Part shown: positions 44,191-53,237 of the stretch, in pieces
Position numbering within the stretch: position 1 is the first letter of the stretch
Layout: each line of letters opens with the position of its first letter
NCBI RefSeq assembly: GCF_009687885.1
Contig: NZ_BLAF01000022.1
Coordinates: forward strand, 1 to 64,000
DNA: 64,000 nucleotides
Reading direction: 5' to 3'
From: Acrocarpospora pleiomorpha
GTDB lineage: Bacteria; Actinomycetota; Actinomycetes; Streptosporangiales; Streptosporangiaceae
Made by a program: the position numbers and the translations under genes
Notes under the pieces: generated by a model
Told to the model about the DNA's origin: nothing
What the model saw: the letters and a program-made list of their open reading frames with translations, nothing else
The model's database searches: none

Positions 44191-44490
44191 TTAGGCCGGG
44201 GAGGACATTCGAGCGTTTCGGGCCATCCGGGAGTCCATGTCCGTCTTGGACTTGCCCATCATGTCGTGCTTGCCGTCCATGCTCTCTTCGATCCGGAGGG
44301 CGATCCCGAGCGTGAAGAAGGTCGGCGCCCACTGTCCGATGAAGATCCCCCAGTGGTCGGCGCGCCCCATGCCGACATCCCCAGCGGCCCTGGAGAGCAG
44401 CCAGGACGCCATCGAAAGCCCCATGGACGCGAAGCCGGCGATGTACATGTGCTGGGAGGTGAGACCGTTCTCACGAATCTTATTGATCAT
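44191..44490 (-). CDS. Small two-span membrane protein
   Basis: A 99-residue protein with two hydrophobic segments (MYIAGFASMGLSMASWLLS and WGIFIGQWAPTFFTLGIAL) and a charged, methionine-rich C-terminal tail (ESMDGKHDMMGKSKTDMDS). ATG 44490 is chosen because it follows GAGGGGGA; the frame is open upstream without support. I know no function for it. Both ends are probably cytoplasmic. Confidence 0.72.
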   Translation of the reverse strand: MINKIRENGLTSQHMYIAGFASMGLSMASWLLSRAAGDVGMGRADHWGIFIGQWAPTFFTLGIALRIEESMDGKHDMMGKSKTDMDSRMARNARMSSPA

Positions 44491-44785
44491 CTGGCATCCC
44501 CCTCTTCTCGTCCGGACTCTGCCCGGGACAGCGACCGAGAATCCCGACATAAGTAGACAAATATGGCGATTTTGCACCGCCTTGGTGTCGGGTGCGGCGG
44601 GCACCCCCAACTCTGCGGCATATCTTCGCCAAGCCGGTCGGGTGCTCGGGGCTGGGCCGATCATGCGTCAACGCCGATGAAACGGGCGATGGCTGTGCCT
44701 TGCCGTACCGCAAAATCCCAAGAAATCGGCAATTGTGGCGTTGCTAGCTTGGGCCGTAGGAACTGCGTCCCTCGGGGGAGGACTC

Positions 44786-45619
44786 ATGGGGAAAGTCACG
44801 GTCGGGCGGGAGAACAGCGACGTCATCAATATCCACTTCGAGGACCACGGGGCCGGGCGGCCGGTGGTGATGATTCACGGGTACCCGCTGGACGGCCGGT
44901 CCTGGGAGAAGCAGGAACGCGTGCTGCTGCGGGCCGGATACCGTGTGATCACCTATGACCGGCGCGGGTTCGGCAAGTCCAGCCAGCCCACCACCGGCTA
45001 CGACTACAGGACCTTCACCGACGATCTCAAGGCGGTGCTCGACCACCTCGAACTCGACGAGGTCGACCTGGTCGGCTTCTCCATGGGGACGGGCGAGGTG
45101 ACGCGGTATATCAGCACGTACGGCTCGGAACGGGTGCGCCGCGCGGTGCTCATGGGAGCGCTTCCGCCGTTCCTCCTGCAGACCGGTGACAACCCCGAAG
45201 GCGTGGACGGCAAGGTCTTCGATGCCATCAAGGAAGCGATCGTCCACGACCGGCCCGCCGCCATGAAGGAATTCCTCGACAACTTCTACAACGTAGACGT
45301 CTACCGGGGCACCCGGATCAGCGACCAGGCCTGGCAGAACAGCTTCAACGTGGCGGTCCTCGCGTCTCCCTACGCGGCGTACGCCTGCGTGGACGCCTGG
45401 CTGACCGACTTCCGGCCGGACCTGCTCAAATTCGACGTGCCAACCCTGCTCATCCACGGCGAAGACGACCGCATCCTCCCTTACGCCAACACCGCCGCCC
45501 GGCTTCCGGGCCTGATCAGAGACCTCACCTTCGTCACCATCGAGAACGGCCCGCACAACATCGCCTGGACCCACCCCGAGGAAGTCAACCGCGCACTACT
45601 GGACTTCCTCGCCCACTGA
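44786..45619 (+). CDS. Alpha/beta hydrolase, non-haem haloperoxidase type
   Basis: A 277-residue hydrolase with MIHGYPLDGRSW (oxyanion region), YDRRGFGKSSQP, nucleophile elbow VGFSMGTGEVTRY, acid in HGEDDRILPY and His in NGPHNIAWTHPEEV. These blocks match the cofactor-free chloroperoxidase/esterase group. ATG 44786 follows CGGGGGAGG; the open frame upstream lacks homology. It is followed after 83 bp by a cupin gene on the same strand. The natural substrate is unknown. Confidence 0.9.
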   Translation: MGKVTVGRENSDVINIHFEDHGAGRPVVMIHGYPLDGRSWEKQERVLLRAGYRVITYDRRGFGKSSQPTTGYDYRTFTDDLKAVLDHLELDEVDLVGFSMGTGEVTRYISTYGSERVRRAVLMGALPPFLLQTGDNPEGVDGKVFDAIKEAIVHDRPAAMKEFLDNFYNVDVYRGTRISDQAWQNSFNVAVLASPYAAYACVDAWLTDFRPDLLKFDVPTLLIHGEDDRILPYANTAARLPGLIRDLTFVTIENGPHNIAWTHPEEVNRALLDFLAH

Positions 45620-45702
45620 CGCTGAGGGTGTTTGCCCAGGTAGAGACCCTTGTGGGGAGGAATATGCGGTGTCAGACTGGGACTGACGTGAGGGGGAACG
45701 TC

Positions 45703-46065
45703 ATGATCGAGGTCAAGAGCATCGACAAGCCGGATGAGCGCCGCGACTTTCCGCTGGGGCACCTGGAGGTCTGCAATCTGACCGGCCTGAGTTTCGGTGT
45801 CGCCACCTTCGAGCCCGGATGGTGCTGGTCCGAATCGGTCAAGTCGATCGCGGGCACGGAACTCTGCGAGACCCGCCACAACGGCTTCGTCGTCACCGGG
45901 CGCATGCGCTTCCGCATGAACGACGGCACCGAAGCGGAAGTCGGCCCCGGCGACGTCTTCGTCTGCCCGCCAGGCCACAACGCCTGGGTGGTCGGCGACG
46001 AGCCCGCCATCGTGTACGACTTCGCGGGCGGCGCCGCCGAATACGCAAAGGCGAGGGAGGCGTAG
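45703..46065 (+). CDS. Small cupin-domain protein
   Basis: A 120-residue single cupin. The first motif region has GWCWSESVKSIAGTELCETRHNGFVVTGRM and the second GDVFVCPPGHNAWVVGDEPA, giving His/Glu ligands for one metal ion. It starts at ATG 45703 after AGGGGG. Such small cupins range from enzymes to ligand sensors. It lies downstream of the hydrolase but also has its own ribosome site and probable leader. Confidence 0.82.
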   Translation: MIEVKSIDKPDERRDFPLGHLEVCNLTGLSFGVATFEPGWCWSESVKSIAGTELCETRHNGFVVTGRMRFRMNDGTEAEVGPGDVFVCPPGHNAWVVGDEPAIVYDFAGGAAEYAKAREA

Positions 46066-46087
46066 CTTTAGTCTGGTCGAACGCGGT

Positions 46088-46114
46088 GACCGGCGAGATC
46101 ACGTCTCGCCGGTC
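46088..46114. terminator. 11-bp perfect hairpin between convergent genes
   Basis: GACCGGCGAGA (46088-46098) pairs perfectly with TCTCGCCGGTC (46104-46114) around TCACG. It lies 22 bp after the cupin stop and 13 bp beyond the end of the minus-strand CBM2 gene, and likely terminates both. Confidence 0.7.
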
Positions 46115-46127
46115 GCGTCGAGGTTTG

Positions 46128-46550
46128 TCAGAGGAATGTCACCACGCACGGGACGCCATTAAGCGTGACCCCCGTCGGGTTGGCGTTCACCCCGGTGTAG
46201 GTGGCCGTGAAGCCCATCCCATGGGAAGCGCCGGGAGCGATGGACGGGTACCAGGTGGGATTGGTGGCCTGCACGCTCGGTGGTGTCTGTGACCAGACGC
46301 CGCTCCACGACGATATGACGTGCTGGTCACCGGAGAAGACGAACTGCAGAATCCACGGACTGAAGGTAATGGTCCCGGTATTGCTGACGGTCAGCGCCAC
46401 CACGAATCCGGTGCCCCAGTCGGTGGCGTCGTAGGTCACCGCACAGCCGTAGGCCGCCGAATTCGCCGTGGCCGCCGGCGTGCCGGCTCCGACGAACAGC
46501 GGTAACGCGAGGGCGACCGCGGCTACCCGCGCGATCGTGGATTTCAGCAT
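46128..46550 (-). CDS. Secreted stand-alone CBM2-like cellulose-binding protein
   Basis: A 140-residue protein with a signal peptide (ARVAAVALALPLFVGAGTPAATA). The rest is one CBM2-type domain: GCAVTYDATDWGTGFVVALTVSNTG, SPWILQFVFSGDQHVISSWSGVWSQ, NPTWYPSIAPGASHGMGFTATY, with paired end cysteines (GCAV and PCVV) and surface Trp residues. There is no catalytic domain. Such lone CBMs may loosen or mark cellulose or chitin for other enzymes. ATG 46550 follows AAGGA. Confidence 0.88.
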   Translation of the reverse strand: MLKSTIARVAAVALALPLFVGAGTPAATANSAAYGCAVTYDATDWGTGFVVALTVSNTGTITFSPWILQFVFSGDQHVISSWSGVWSQTPPSVQATNPTWYPSIAPGASHGMGFTATYTGVNANPTGVTLNGVPCVVTFL

Positions 46551-46876
46551 GGCACGCCTTCCTTTTGATGAGCGATCCGCTGTGAGCGTCCGATCACCTT
46601 TGGACCGCGTCAACGGACATCCCTTGCTCGCCATTCACGGCGCAGTTCACAGGAGCCTCCGGCCTGAAGGTTTCATCATCGCCGGGGAGATTTCAGGCGC
46701 GCCCGTGATCGGGGAGTTGATCCCCCGTGGGGGCGCGCGATTGTCGTCAGATGACACATCTCAGCAGGTCACCCGGGGTCGGCCGCCCGAAACTTTGCCT
46801 TGGATCGGGACGTTGTGGCCAGACATCGCCGTTCTTTGACTAGAAGGGGGTGAGCACCTCACATTCGGGGGGTCAG
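46551..46876. other. Divergent intergenic region
   Basis: A 326-bp region between the CBM2 protein start and the histidine kinase start. It should hold both promoters. I see no response-regulator gene, RNA or repeat in it. Confidence 0.4.
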
Positions 46877-48241
46877 ATGTTGAGCTGGTATCGATCATCA
46901 TCGTTTCGGGCGCGCAGGACGCTCGTGACCGGCGCTGTCGTGGCGCTGGTCTGCGTCGGTGTCAGCATTCTGTTCCTCCTGTTCGCGGGCAACAAGGAGG
47001 CGGACAGGGCCCGGGATCGGGCCACCGGGGCCTGGAGCCGTGTGGTGCCCCTCATAAGGGAGGGCCACCTCTCGCCCGTGCTGCTGGAGGGCAGGGTTGA
47101 GGCGATACAGGTTCTGAACGCGCACGGCCAGGCGGTCGCGTCGACCCGGCAACTCGTCGGCAAACCGCCGATGGCCACTTTCCTCCCGTCCAGCAGCAGC
47201 GTGCGCGCCGCGCAGGTGATGTGCCCTCCGGCGGGGTTGAAGGGCTGCATGACGGTCGTGGCGTACAAGGTCTACCAGCCGGATGGGATCTGGCCGCTCT
47301 ACGTGGCGGTCCCGACCGTCCCCTGGTACGGCGACGGCACCGCGCTGCTCCTGGCGGTCGGCGTGTCCCTGGTGGTGACCACGATGATGACCGCCTGGGT
47401 GTTCCGCGATCTCACCAAGGTGGTGACTCCGATGAACGCCATCCGTACCGAACTGGCGGAGATCACCGCCACCCAACTCGACCGGCGAGTCCCGGTGCCC
47501 CCGTACGGAAGGTATTCGGACCTCAAGCGCCTGGCCGAAACGGTGAACGACACCCTGGACCGGCTCGAAGGCGCGTACAAGCAGCTAAGGCAGTTCACCT
47601 CGGACGCCTCCCACGACCTGCGCAGCCCGATCACCGCCATGCGGGTCCACCTGGATGACGCGCTCATGTACCCGCGGGAGACCGACTGGCCGAAGATGAC
47701 CAAGGAGGTGCTCGCCGGGCTTGACCGGCTTCAGGCGATCGTGACCGACCTGCTGACCCTGGCCCGGTTGGACGCGCACGCCCCGCTCAGCCGTGAGGTG
47801 ACCGATCTGAGCGCACTCGCCGCCGCCGAGGTGGAGCGCCGGGCCTACCGGGTGGAGATCGTCAAGAATCTCCAGCCGAACGTGCTCATCGACTGTGACC
47901 GGCTGCGGATCACCCGGGTGCTGGTCAACCTGCTCGACAACGCCGAACGCCACGCGACCTCGCAGGTCGTGGTCAGCGTGCGAGCCGAGGGACCGATGGC
48001 GATCCTGGAGGTGGTCGACGACGGCGCCGGAGTCGCCCCCGAGCACTGGGAGCGGGTCTTCGAACGATTCACCCGGCTGGACGCCTCGCGCGATCGGGAC
48101 TCGGGGGGAACCGGGTTGGGGCTCGCGATCGCGCGGGAAATCGCCGAGGCGCACGGGGGCACGTTGGCCATTCAGGACAGCGAACGAGGGGCGCGTTTTG
48201 TCCTGCGTGTCCCCGCACACAGGGCTGTCAGCCCTGCTTGA
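46877..48241 (+). CDS. Orphan sensor histidine kinase
   Basis: A 454-residue kinase with two membrane helices (TLVTGAVVALVCVGVSILFLLF and ALLLAVGVSLVVTTMMTAW) flanking an external sensor loop of about 100 residues. HAMP, HisKA (FTSDASHDLRSPITAMRVHLDD, phospho-His) and HATPase domains (LVNLLDNAERHA, DDGAGVAPEHWERVFERF, GGTGLGLAIAREI) follow. ATG 46877 is preferred because GGGGGGT lies 5 nt upstream; a GTG at 46850 would add nine residues. No response regulator is adjacent. It overlaps the convergent DUF4394 gene by 14 bp. Confidence 0.9.
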   Translation: MLSWYRSSSFRARRTLVTGAVVALVCVGVSILFLLFAGNKEADRARDRATGAWSRVVPLIREGHLSPVLLEGRVEAIQVLNAHGQAVASTRQLVGKPPMATFLPSSSSVRAAQVMCPPAGLKGCMTVVAYKVYQPDGIWPLYVAVPTVPWYGDGTALLLAVGVSLVVTTMMTAWVFRDLTKVVTPMNAIRTELAEITATQLDRRVPVPPYGRYSDLKRLAETVNDTLDRLEGAYKQLRQFTSDASHDLRSPITAMRVHLDDALMYPRETDWPKMTKEVLAGLDRLQAIVTDLLTLARLDAHAPLSREVTDLSALAAAEVERRAYRVEIVKNLQPNVLIDCDRLRITRVLVNLLDNAERHATSQVVVSVRAEGPMAILEVVDDGAGVAPEHWERVFERFTRLDASRDRDSGGTGLGLAIAREIAEAHGGTLAIQDSERGARFVLRVPAHRAVSPA

Positions 48242-49070
48242 GCGGCACCGCGATGTCGACGACCTGCTGCTTCGCCGGGAAGGCTCCCAGCGATGAGGCG
48301 CGGCCGGTGAGCAGGTCCACGGTGTAGAAGCGGTACTTGCCGGAGACCTTCAGCGTGGCGAAACCACGGTTGCTCCCGCGGCTGCTGAAGATGTCGAAAC
48401 CGGTGCCGCCGGAAGCCGTCACGCCCAGTTTGCCGGTCGGGGCCAGCGAGCCCGCGTTGGCCGGAGACTGGATGACGACCTGGTCGGCGCCGAGGTCGAA
48501 CAGGGTGGTCGCGGTGGCGGGGTTCAGGTCGTTGTTGGTGTACGCCGCGCCGGTGACGCCGGTCGCCGTCGCGCCGGTGGTCGCCGGGGGCACGGGCGGG
48601 TTGGTGAGCGTGCCGTCGGTGGCGGTGGTGCCGGCGGCGGGCGCGCCCATGGGATCGTCGATGTTGTGCCGGAGGTTCTGCCCGGTGTCACTGATCACCC
48701 GCAGCCGGTTGGCGGCCGGGTTGAAGTCGACGCCGAAGTTCTTCCCGGTCAGGGCGACCGTGAGCTGGGAGACCTTGGTCGCCTTGGCGGTGCTGGGGCT
48801 GACGACGTAGACGCCCCCCTTGTCGCCGACGCCGTAGAGTTTGCCGTTCTGCACGCGGTAGTCGATGCCGACCAGCTTCCCGTCCCCCTTGAGCGCCGTG
48901 ACCTTGCCGATCACGAAGGTGGAATCGGGGCTGCCGGCCTCGAAGATGACCAGCCGCTGCGTGCTGGTGAGTCCGATGACCTTGATACTGTCGCGGCTCG
49001 CGCTCGCGGGTACTGCGGCGACGGTGACCGCCGCCAGCGCGAGCAGGCCGGTGGCCAGAGTCCTGCGCAT
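48228..49070 (-). CDS. Secreted DUF4394 protein
   Basis: A 280-residue protein with signal peptide (LATGLLALAAVTVAAVPASA). DUF4394 signatures follow: VIGLTSTQRLVIFEAGSPDS, LVGIDYRVQNGKLYGVG, GVDFNPAANRLRVISDTGQNLRHN and AYTNNDLNPATATTLFDLG. It is predicted to form a beta-propeller-like fold outside the cell; function is unassigned. ATG 49070 follows AAAGGAG. The frame is open 34 codons further upstream without a ribosome site. Confidence 0.88.
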   Translation of the reverse strand: MRRTLATGLLALAAVTVAAVPASASRDSIKVIGLTSTQRLVIFEAGSPDSTFVIGKVTALKGDGKLVGIDYRVQNGKLYGVGDKGGVYVVSPSTAKATKVSQLTVALTGKNFGVDFNPAANRLRVISDTGQNLRHNIDDPMGAPAAGTTATDGTLTNPPVPPATTGATATGVTGAAYTNNDLNPATATTLFDLGADQVVIQSPANAGSLAPTGKLGVTASGGTGFDIFSSRGSNRGFATLKVSGKYRFYTVDLLTGRASSLGAFPAKQQVVDIAVPLKQG

Positions 49071-49144
49071 GTCCGTGCTCCTTTGCTGAGAGATATCGAG
49101 GGCGACACCACTCATTCGGCGCTGTACGGCATGCGGATTGGCCG

Positions 49145-50113
49145 CTATCTTCCCCGTTCGCCGAACAGCCACGGCCGGGGTCCGGAGAAGTCCGTCGTGG
49201 GGTAACCCAGGTCGAATTCGACCGCCGAATCCAGACGATCCATGGCCTCCGCCGGGAGGGTGACGTCGATGGCGGCCAGGTTGTCCTGGAGTTGCTCGGC
49301 GGTGCGCGAGCCGATGATCGGATGCACGGCACGGGACCGGCCGCGGGTCCAGGCGATCGCGACCTGCGACGCGGTCACCCCCAACTCCCCGGCGACATCC
49401 TGCACGGCACGCGCCGCTCGATGATCACGCGCGGTGAGGGACGCCGGATCGATCCTGGTCGAAACCCCGCCCGGACTGAGGAACTTGCCCGAGAGCACCC
49501 CACCGGCGAGCGCCCCGTAGATGGCCACACTCAGTCCAAGAGCCTCCGCCATCGGCAGCAGTTCCCGCTCGATGTCCCGCTTCAGCAGGCTGTACGGCAC
49601 CTGGATCCCCGCGAACGGCGTCCAGTCGCGCCATTCGGCCAGCGTGTTGGCCCGGGAGACCAGCCACGCGGGCAGGTTGGAGGCGCCCACGTAGAGGACC
49701 TTCCCCGCGCGGACGGCGTCGTCCAGCGCCCGCATGGTCTCCTCGATCGGCGTGCACTCGTCCCACATGTGCACCCAGAACAGGTCGACGTAGTCGGTGC
49801 GCAGCCGCCGCAGGCTGGCCTCAAGGGAGAGCGTGAGGTTCTTGCGGTGACTGCCGCCCGCGTTGGGGTCCCTGGCGTCCCGGGTGAGCGTGTATTTGGT
49901 GGCCAGCACGAACTGGTCGCGGCGCTCCCGCAGGAGATCGCCGAGGATTTCCTCGCTGTCACCGTAGGCGGAGGCGGTGTCGATGACGTTGCCGCCGGCG
50001 TCGGCGTACAGGTCGATCATCTTGCGGGCCTCGGCGGGGCTGGCGAAGCTCATCGCGCCGAGAAACAGGTCGGAGACCCGCAGCCCGGTCGGGCCGAGCA
50101 GCTGGTAACGCAT
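49145..50113 (-). CDS. Aldo/keto reductase
   Basis: A 322-residue NADP-dependent reductase with a TIM-barrel. Blocks include DTASAYGDSEEILGDLL (catalytic Asp and Tyr), the catalytic Lys in FVLATKYT, the His in DLFWVHMWDECTPIEE and the cofactor-binding C-terminal HPIIGSRTAEQLQDNLAAI. It reduces carbonyl compounds of unknown identity. Its ATG overlaps the stop of the PPOX gene by one base (TGATG), so they form an operon, divergent from an XRE-type regulator. Confidence 0.93.
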   Translation of the reverse strand: MRYQLLGPTGLRVSDLFLGAMSFASPAEARKMIDLYADAGGNVIDTASAYGDSEEILGDLLRERRDQFVLATKYTLTRDARDPNAGGSHRKNLTLSLEASLRRLRTDYVDLFWVHMWDECTPIEETMRALDDAVRAGKVLYVGASNLPAWLVSRANTLAEWRDWTPFAGIQVPYSLLKRDIERELLPMAEALGLSVAIYGALAGGVLSGKFLSPGGVSTRIDPASLTARDHRAARAVQDVAGELGVTASQVAIAWTRGRSRAVHPIIGSRTAEQLQDNLAAIDVTLPAEAMDRLDSAVEFDLGYPTTDFSGPRPWLFGERGR

Positions 50114-50553
50114 CAGGCCACATCCCGGGCGGACAGGTCGAAGGAATCGGTGTCGATCCCGCGCGTCAGGATGCGCCGGGGGTGGATGCGGATCCAGGCC
50201 GAGTCGAACGGCATGTTCGCGTCGATGCGCTCGCCGAGCTCCTCGCCGCCGGTGGTGTGCGTTTCCGCGCGTCCCCGGATCTCCATGCCGCGCGGGGTCC
50301 AGGGATCGGTAGAGGCGAGATCGTCCACGGCGAACGCGACCTCCGGGTGACGCTCGGCGTCGCGGAACTTCTTGCTCGCGATCATGTTGGTGCCGGCGTG
50401 TCCGGCGATCACGATGGTCTGGGTCTCCGGGTCGTAGAAGACGCCCACCGGGACGATATGCGGGCTGCCGTCGGGGCCGACGGTGGCCAGGCGGCCGAGC
50501 AGCTGGCTGTTCAGATATTCGATCTCGTTGGCGGTAAATCTCATGATCTTCAT
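50113..50553 (-). CDS. PPOX-class flavin/F420-dependent protein
   Basis: A 146-residue split-barrel protein (YLNSQLLGRLATVGPDGSPHIVPVGVFYDP, EVAFAVDDLA, GMEIRGRAETH). The family binds FMN or F420; the short form with a PRGMEIRGRAE block is often annotated as an F420-dependent oxidoreductase. It is the first gene of an operon with an aldo/keto reductase. ATG 50553 is chosen; a second ATG three codons later is possible. Confidence 0.88.
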   Translation of the reverse strand: MKIMRFTANEIEYLNSQLLGRLATVGPDGSPHIVPVGVFYDPETQTIVIAGHAGTNMIASKKFRDAERHPEVAFAVDDLASTDPWTPRGMEIRGRAETHTTGGEELGERIDANMPFDSAWIRIHPRRILTRGIDTDSFDLSARDVA

Positions 50554-50646
50554 TGTGGAGGGCCTGGCCAGCGGGAGGAAGGCCGAGGGAAGGCTAGCCC
50601 TGGCAGGGCCACGATCCGAGGGCGGCGCCGACCGTACACTCGGGCT

Positions 50647-51477
50647 ATGGATTTGGGGGCGTTTCTTCGTAGTCGACGGGAGGCTGTTACTCCGGCTGAG
50701 GTGGGGTTGCCCGATAGTGGGCGGCGGCGCACGCCCGGACTGCGGCGGGCCGAGCTGGCCACGATTTCCGGGGTGAGCGTCGACTATCTGACGCGGTTGG
50801 AGCAGGGGCGTGATCGGCATCCGTCGCCGCAGGTGCTGGGCGCGCTCGCGGACGCGCTGCGGTTGCCGGGGGGCGAGCGGATCCTGCTCCGCAACCTGGC
50901 CAAGGCGGCGTCCGGCGCCGACATCCTCTGTCCGGGCGCGCTGCCGCCGGAACGGGAGGTGCGCGCCACCATGCGGTCGCTGCTGGACCGGCTGGAGACC
51001 ACTCCGGCCGTGCTGCTCAACCGGCTCGGCGAGACGCTCGCCCATACCTCCGCCTACGAACGCCTCGCCAGGCCCATCGGGCTGCTGGACGGACGGCCGC
51101 CGCATCGGGCCATGTTCGTGTTCACCGACGACCGGGCGCGATCGGCTTTCCCCGACTGGGAGCGGATCGCCGACGAGGAGGTCGCTGTGCTCAGAGCCGA
51201 GTCCTCGCCCGATGACCCGCACTTCGCGCACCTTATCGAGGAGCTGACCATCGTGGGCGGTGCGCCTTTCGCCAAGCGGCTGCGGGCCGGGCTGGTGCCG
51301 CCGCGCCGTACCGGTGTGGAACGGCTCGTCCATCCCGAGGTGGGCGAACTGCGCCTGTCGTACGAGACCCTGGACACCGAAGGCCAGCGGATCCTCGTCT
51401 ACCTCCCGGCTGACGAGGCCACGTCCGCCGCGCTGGACCGCCTCAACCGGCGCGCATTGCGGGCGGTACGCGGCTAG
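50647..51477 (+). CDS. XRE-family regulator (MmyB-like ligand domain)
   Basis: A 276-residue regulator with an N-terminal helix-turn-helix (LRRAELATISGVSVDYLTRLEQGRDRHPSPQVLGALADAL) and a C-terminal MmyB-type PAS-like domain (NRLGETLAHTSAYERLARP, VGELRLSYETLDTEGQRILVYLPAD). Such regulators usually repress a divergent oxidoreductase gene. Here they face the PPOX/AKR operon across a 93-bp spacer, the probable target. ATG 50647 gives the normal N terminus. Confidence 0.92.
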   Translation: MDLGAFLRSRREAVTPAEVGLPDSGRRRTPGLRRAELATISGVSVDYLTRLEQGRDRHPSPQVLGALADALRLPGGERILLRNLAKAASGADILCPGALPPEREVRATMRSLLDRLETTPAVLLNRLGETLAHTSAYERLARPIGLLDGRPPHRAMFVFTDDRARSAFPDWERIADEEVAVLRAESSPDDPHFAHLIEELTIVGGAPFAKRLRAGLVPPRRTGVERLVHPEVGELRLSYETLDTEGQRILVYLPADEATSAALDRLNRRALRAVRG

Positions 51478-51612
51478 ACAGGGTCACTACGGGACAACAT
51501 CCTGGAATCTGTCCTATCGGGTCGAGGACGGGGGCTCTTCCGTGACGGTCGCCCGCTCCCTCCCGTGCAATCGTGACCAGGCCATCGCCCGTGAAAACAG
51601 GAGCCTTCACGC

Positions 51613-52452
51613 ATGTCCGCAGAACATGACCTCCAGCAGATCGAGCAGGCCAACGCCGCCGGCTGCACTCCCGTCGTCTTCGTCCACGGCCTGTGGCTGC
51701 TGCCGAGCAGCTGGGAGCGGTGGGCGGCGGTCTTCGCCGAGGCCGGCTTCGCGCCGGTGACGCCCGGATGGCCGGACGACCCCGAGACCGTGGCCGAGGC
51801 CAAGGAGCACCCCGAGGTGTTCGCCCACAAGACCGTCGGCCAGGTCGCCGACCACTTCGCCGACCTGATCGGCAAGCTGGAGCGCAGGCCCGCCATCATC
51901 GGGCACTCCTTCGGCGGCCTGCTCGCCCAGATCCTCGCGGGCCGGGGCCTGTCGTGCGCCTCCGTCGCGATCGACCCGGCTCCCTTCCAGGGCGTGCTGC
52001 CGCTGCCGATCTCCACCCTGCGCGCCGCCGCGCCCGTGCTGACCAACCCGGCCAACATCCACCGCGCGGTCCCGCTCACCTACGACCAGTTCCGGTACGC
52101 CTTCGCCAACGCCGTGACCGAGGAGGAGGCCAAACACCTGTACGAGACCTTCTCCGTCCCGGCCCCCGGCGCACCCCTGTTCCAGGCCGCCGTCGCCAAC
52201 TTCAATCCCTGGAGCGAGGTCAAGGTCGACAGCGAGAACCCGGCCCGGGGCCCGCTACTGATCATCTCCGGCGAGAAGGACCACACCGTCCCCTGGGCGA
52301 TCGCCAACGCGTCCTTCAAGAAGCAGCACCGCAACGAGCACGCCGTCACCGAGATCGTCGAGATCCCCAACCGCGGCCACTCCCTCACCATCGACAACGG
52401 CTGGCGCGAGGTCGCCGACACGGCCCTGACCTTCATCAAGCGATTCGTCTAG
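51613..52452 (+). CDS. Alpha/beta hydrolase
   Basis: A 279-residue protein with VVFVHGLWLLPSSWERW, nucleophile elbow IIGHSFGGLLAQIL, acid in ISGEKDHTVPW and His in PNRGHSLTIDNGW. It is an esterase/lipase-like cytoplasmic enzyme with no signal peptide and no pathway context. It ends in a clear intrinsic terminator. Confidence 0.9.
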   Translation: MSAEHDLQQIEQANAAGCTPVVFVHGLWLLPSSWERWAAVFAEAGFAPVTPGWPDDPETVAEAKEHPEVFAHKTVGQVADHFADLIGKLERRPAIIGHSFGGLLAQILAGRGLSCASVAIDPAPFQGVLPLPISTLRAAAPVLTNPANIHRAVPLTYDQFRYAFANAVTEEEAKHLYETFSVPAPGAPLFQAAVANFNPWSEVKVDSENPARGPLLIISGEKDHTVPWAIANASFKKQHRNEHAVTEIVEIPNRGHSLTIDNGWREVADTALTFIKRFV

Positions 52453-52462
52453 AACGCGAGTC

Positions 52463-52492
52463 GGCCCGGCTCCCCGATGGAGCCGGGCCTTT
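52463..52492 (+). terminator. Intrinsic terminator after the alpha/beta hydrolase
   Basis: GGCCCGGCTCC (52463-52473) pairs perfectly with GGAGCCGGGCC (52479-52489) around CCGAT and is followed by TTT. It lies 10 bp after the stop codon. Confidence 0.82.
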
Positions 52493-52695
52493 GCCTAGGA
52501 ATCTGCTGAATAACGCGGATTTCAGTGATCAAATAGCGACATGACCGCTGATCGCAGCGCCAGAGGTAGTCACGATCTGTAGTTATTCAGCACAGACCTA
52601 GCGGTGCCGAAGGAGCAGGACGATGCCTGCCGCGACCGTGCGCATGAGACACCCCTCTTGTAGCGATTGGTGTCCCGAACACGTGTAACGCCTGG

Positions 52696-53163
52696 TTAAG
52701 CGCTGTTCGTGCCCGGAACCGTGAGGATGTCGACGGTGAACGGGGCGCCGTCGGGAAGGGCGTCCGCGACGGTCAGCTCGTCGAGTGCCGCCTCGATCGC
52801 GCGCGCCACGCGCTGCTCGACCTCCGCCAGCCGCGCGCTCACCGAGCCCCCGACCGGGCAGCCCGGAGGCGGGCCGTGAATGCCCAGCACCGGCCCATCC
52901 CCCTGTACGGCCCGCCACACGTCACCGAGGCTGATCTCGTGCGAGGGGCGGGCAAGCTGCCAGCCGCCGAACACACCGGCTTTGGACTGGACGAAGCCGG
53001 CGCGCCGGAGCAGGCCGAGCACGCGACGGAGGTAGACGGAGCTGGAGCCCACGCTGGGGGCCAACTGCTCGGAGCTCAGCGGCTCCCCGGGAATCGACGC
53101 GAGCAGCCCCAGCACGTGATAGGCGACGGCGAAGCGGGTGTTCGTGGGACTGCTCACCCTCAC
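52696..53163 (-). CDS. Rrf2-family transcriptional regulator
   Basis: A 155-residue winged-helix regulator (NTRFAVAYHVLGLLASIPGEPLSSEQLAPSVGSSSVYLRRVLGLLRRAGFVQSKAGVFGGWQLA). The iron-sulfur cysteine triad of IscR/NsrR is absent; only one Cys (PPGCPVGG) is present, so it may sense by another mechanism, as in YwnA- or redox-type members. It starts at GTG 53163; GTG 53157 is an alternative. It is divergent from an NmrA-type reductase, its probable target. Confidence 0.88.
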   Translation of the reverse strand: MRVSSPTNTRFAVAYHVLGLLASIPGEPLSSEQLAPSVGSSSVYLRRVLGLLRRAGFVQSKAGVFGGWQLARPSHEISLGDVWRAVQGDGPVLGIHGPPPGCPVGGSVSARLAEVEQRVARAIEAALDELTVADALPDGAPFTVDILTVPGTNSA

Positions 53164-53237
53164 AGTCTATAACTGCAACCGATCTGGCTATTATTAACCG
53201 TCACCGTTCTGATTACGGAAGCATGTGGAGGGCCCAA

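Noticed and set aside
52598-52645. Minus-strand mini-ORF for a 15-residue hydrophobic peptide (MRTVAAGIVLLLRHR)
   Set aside because: It has only a loose ribosome site and no gene downstream that it could control; the length is within chance expectation.
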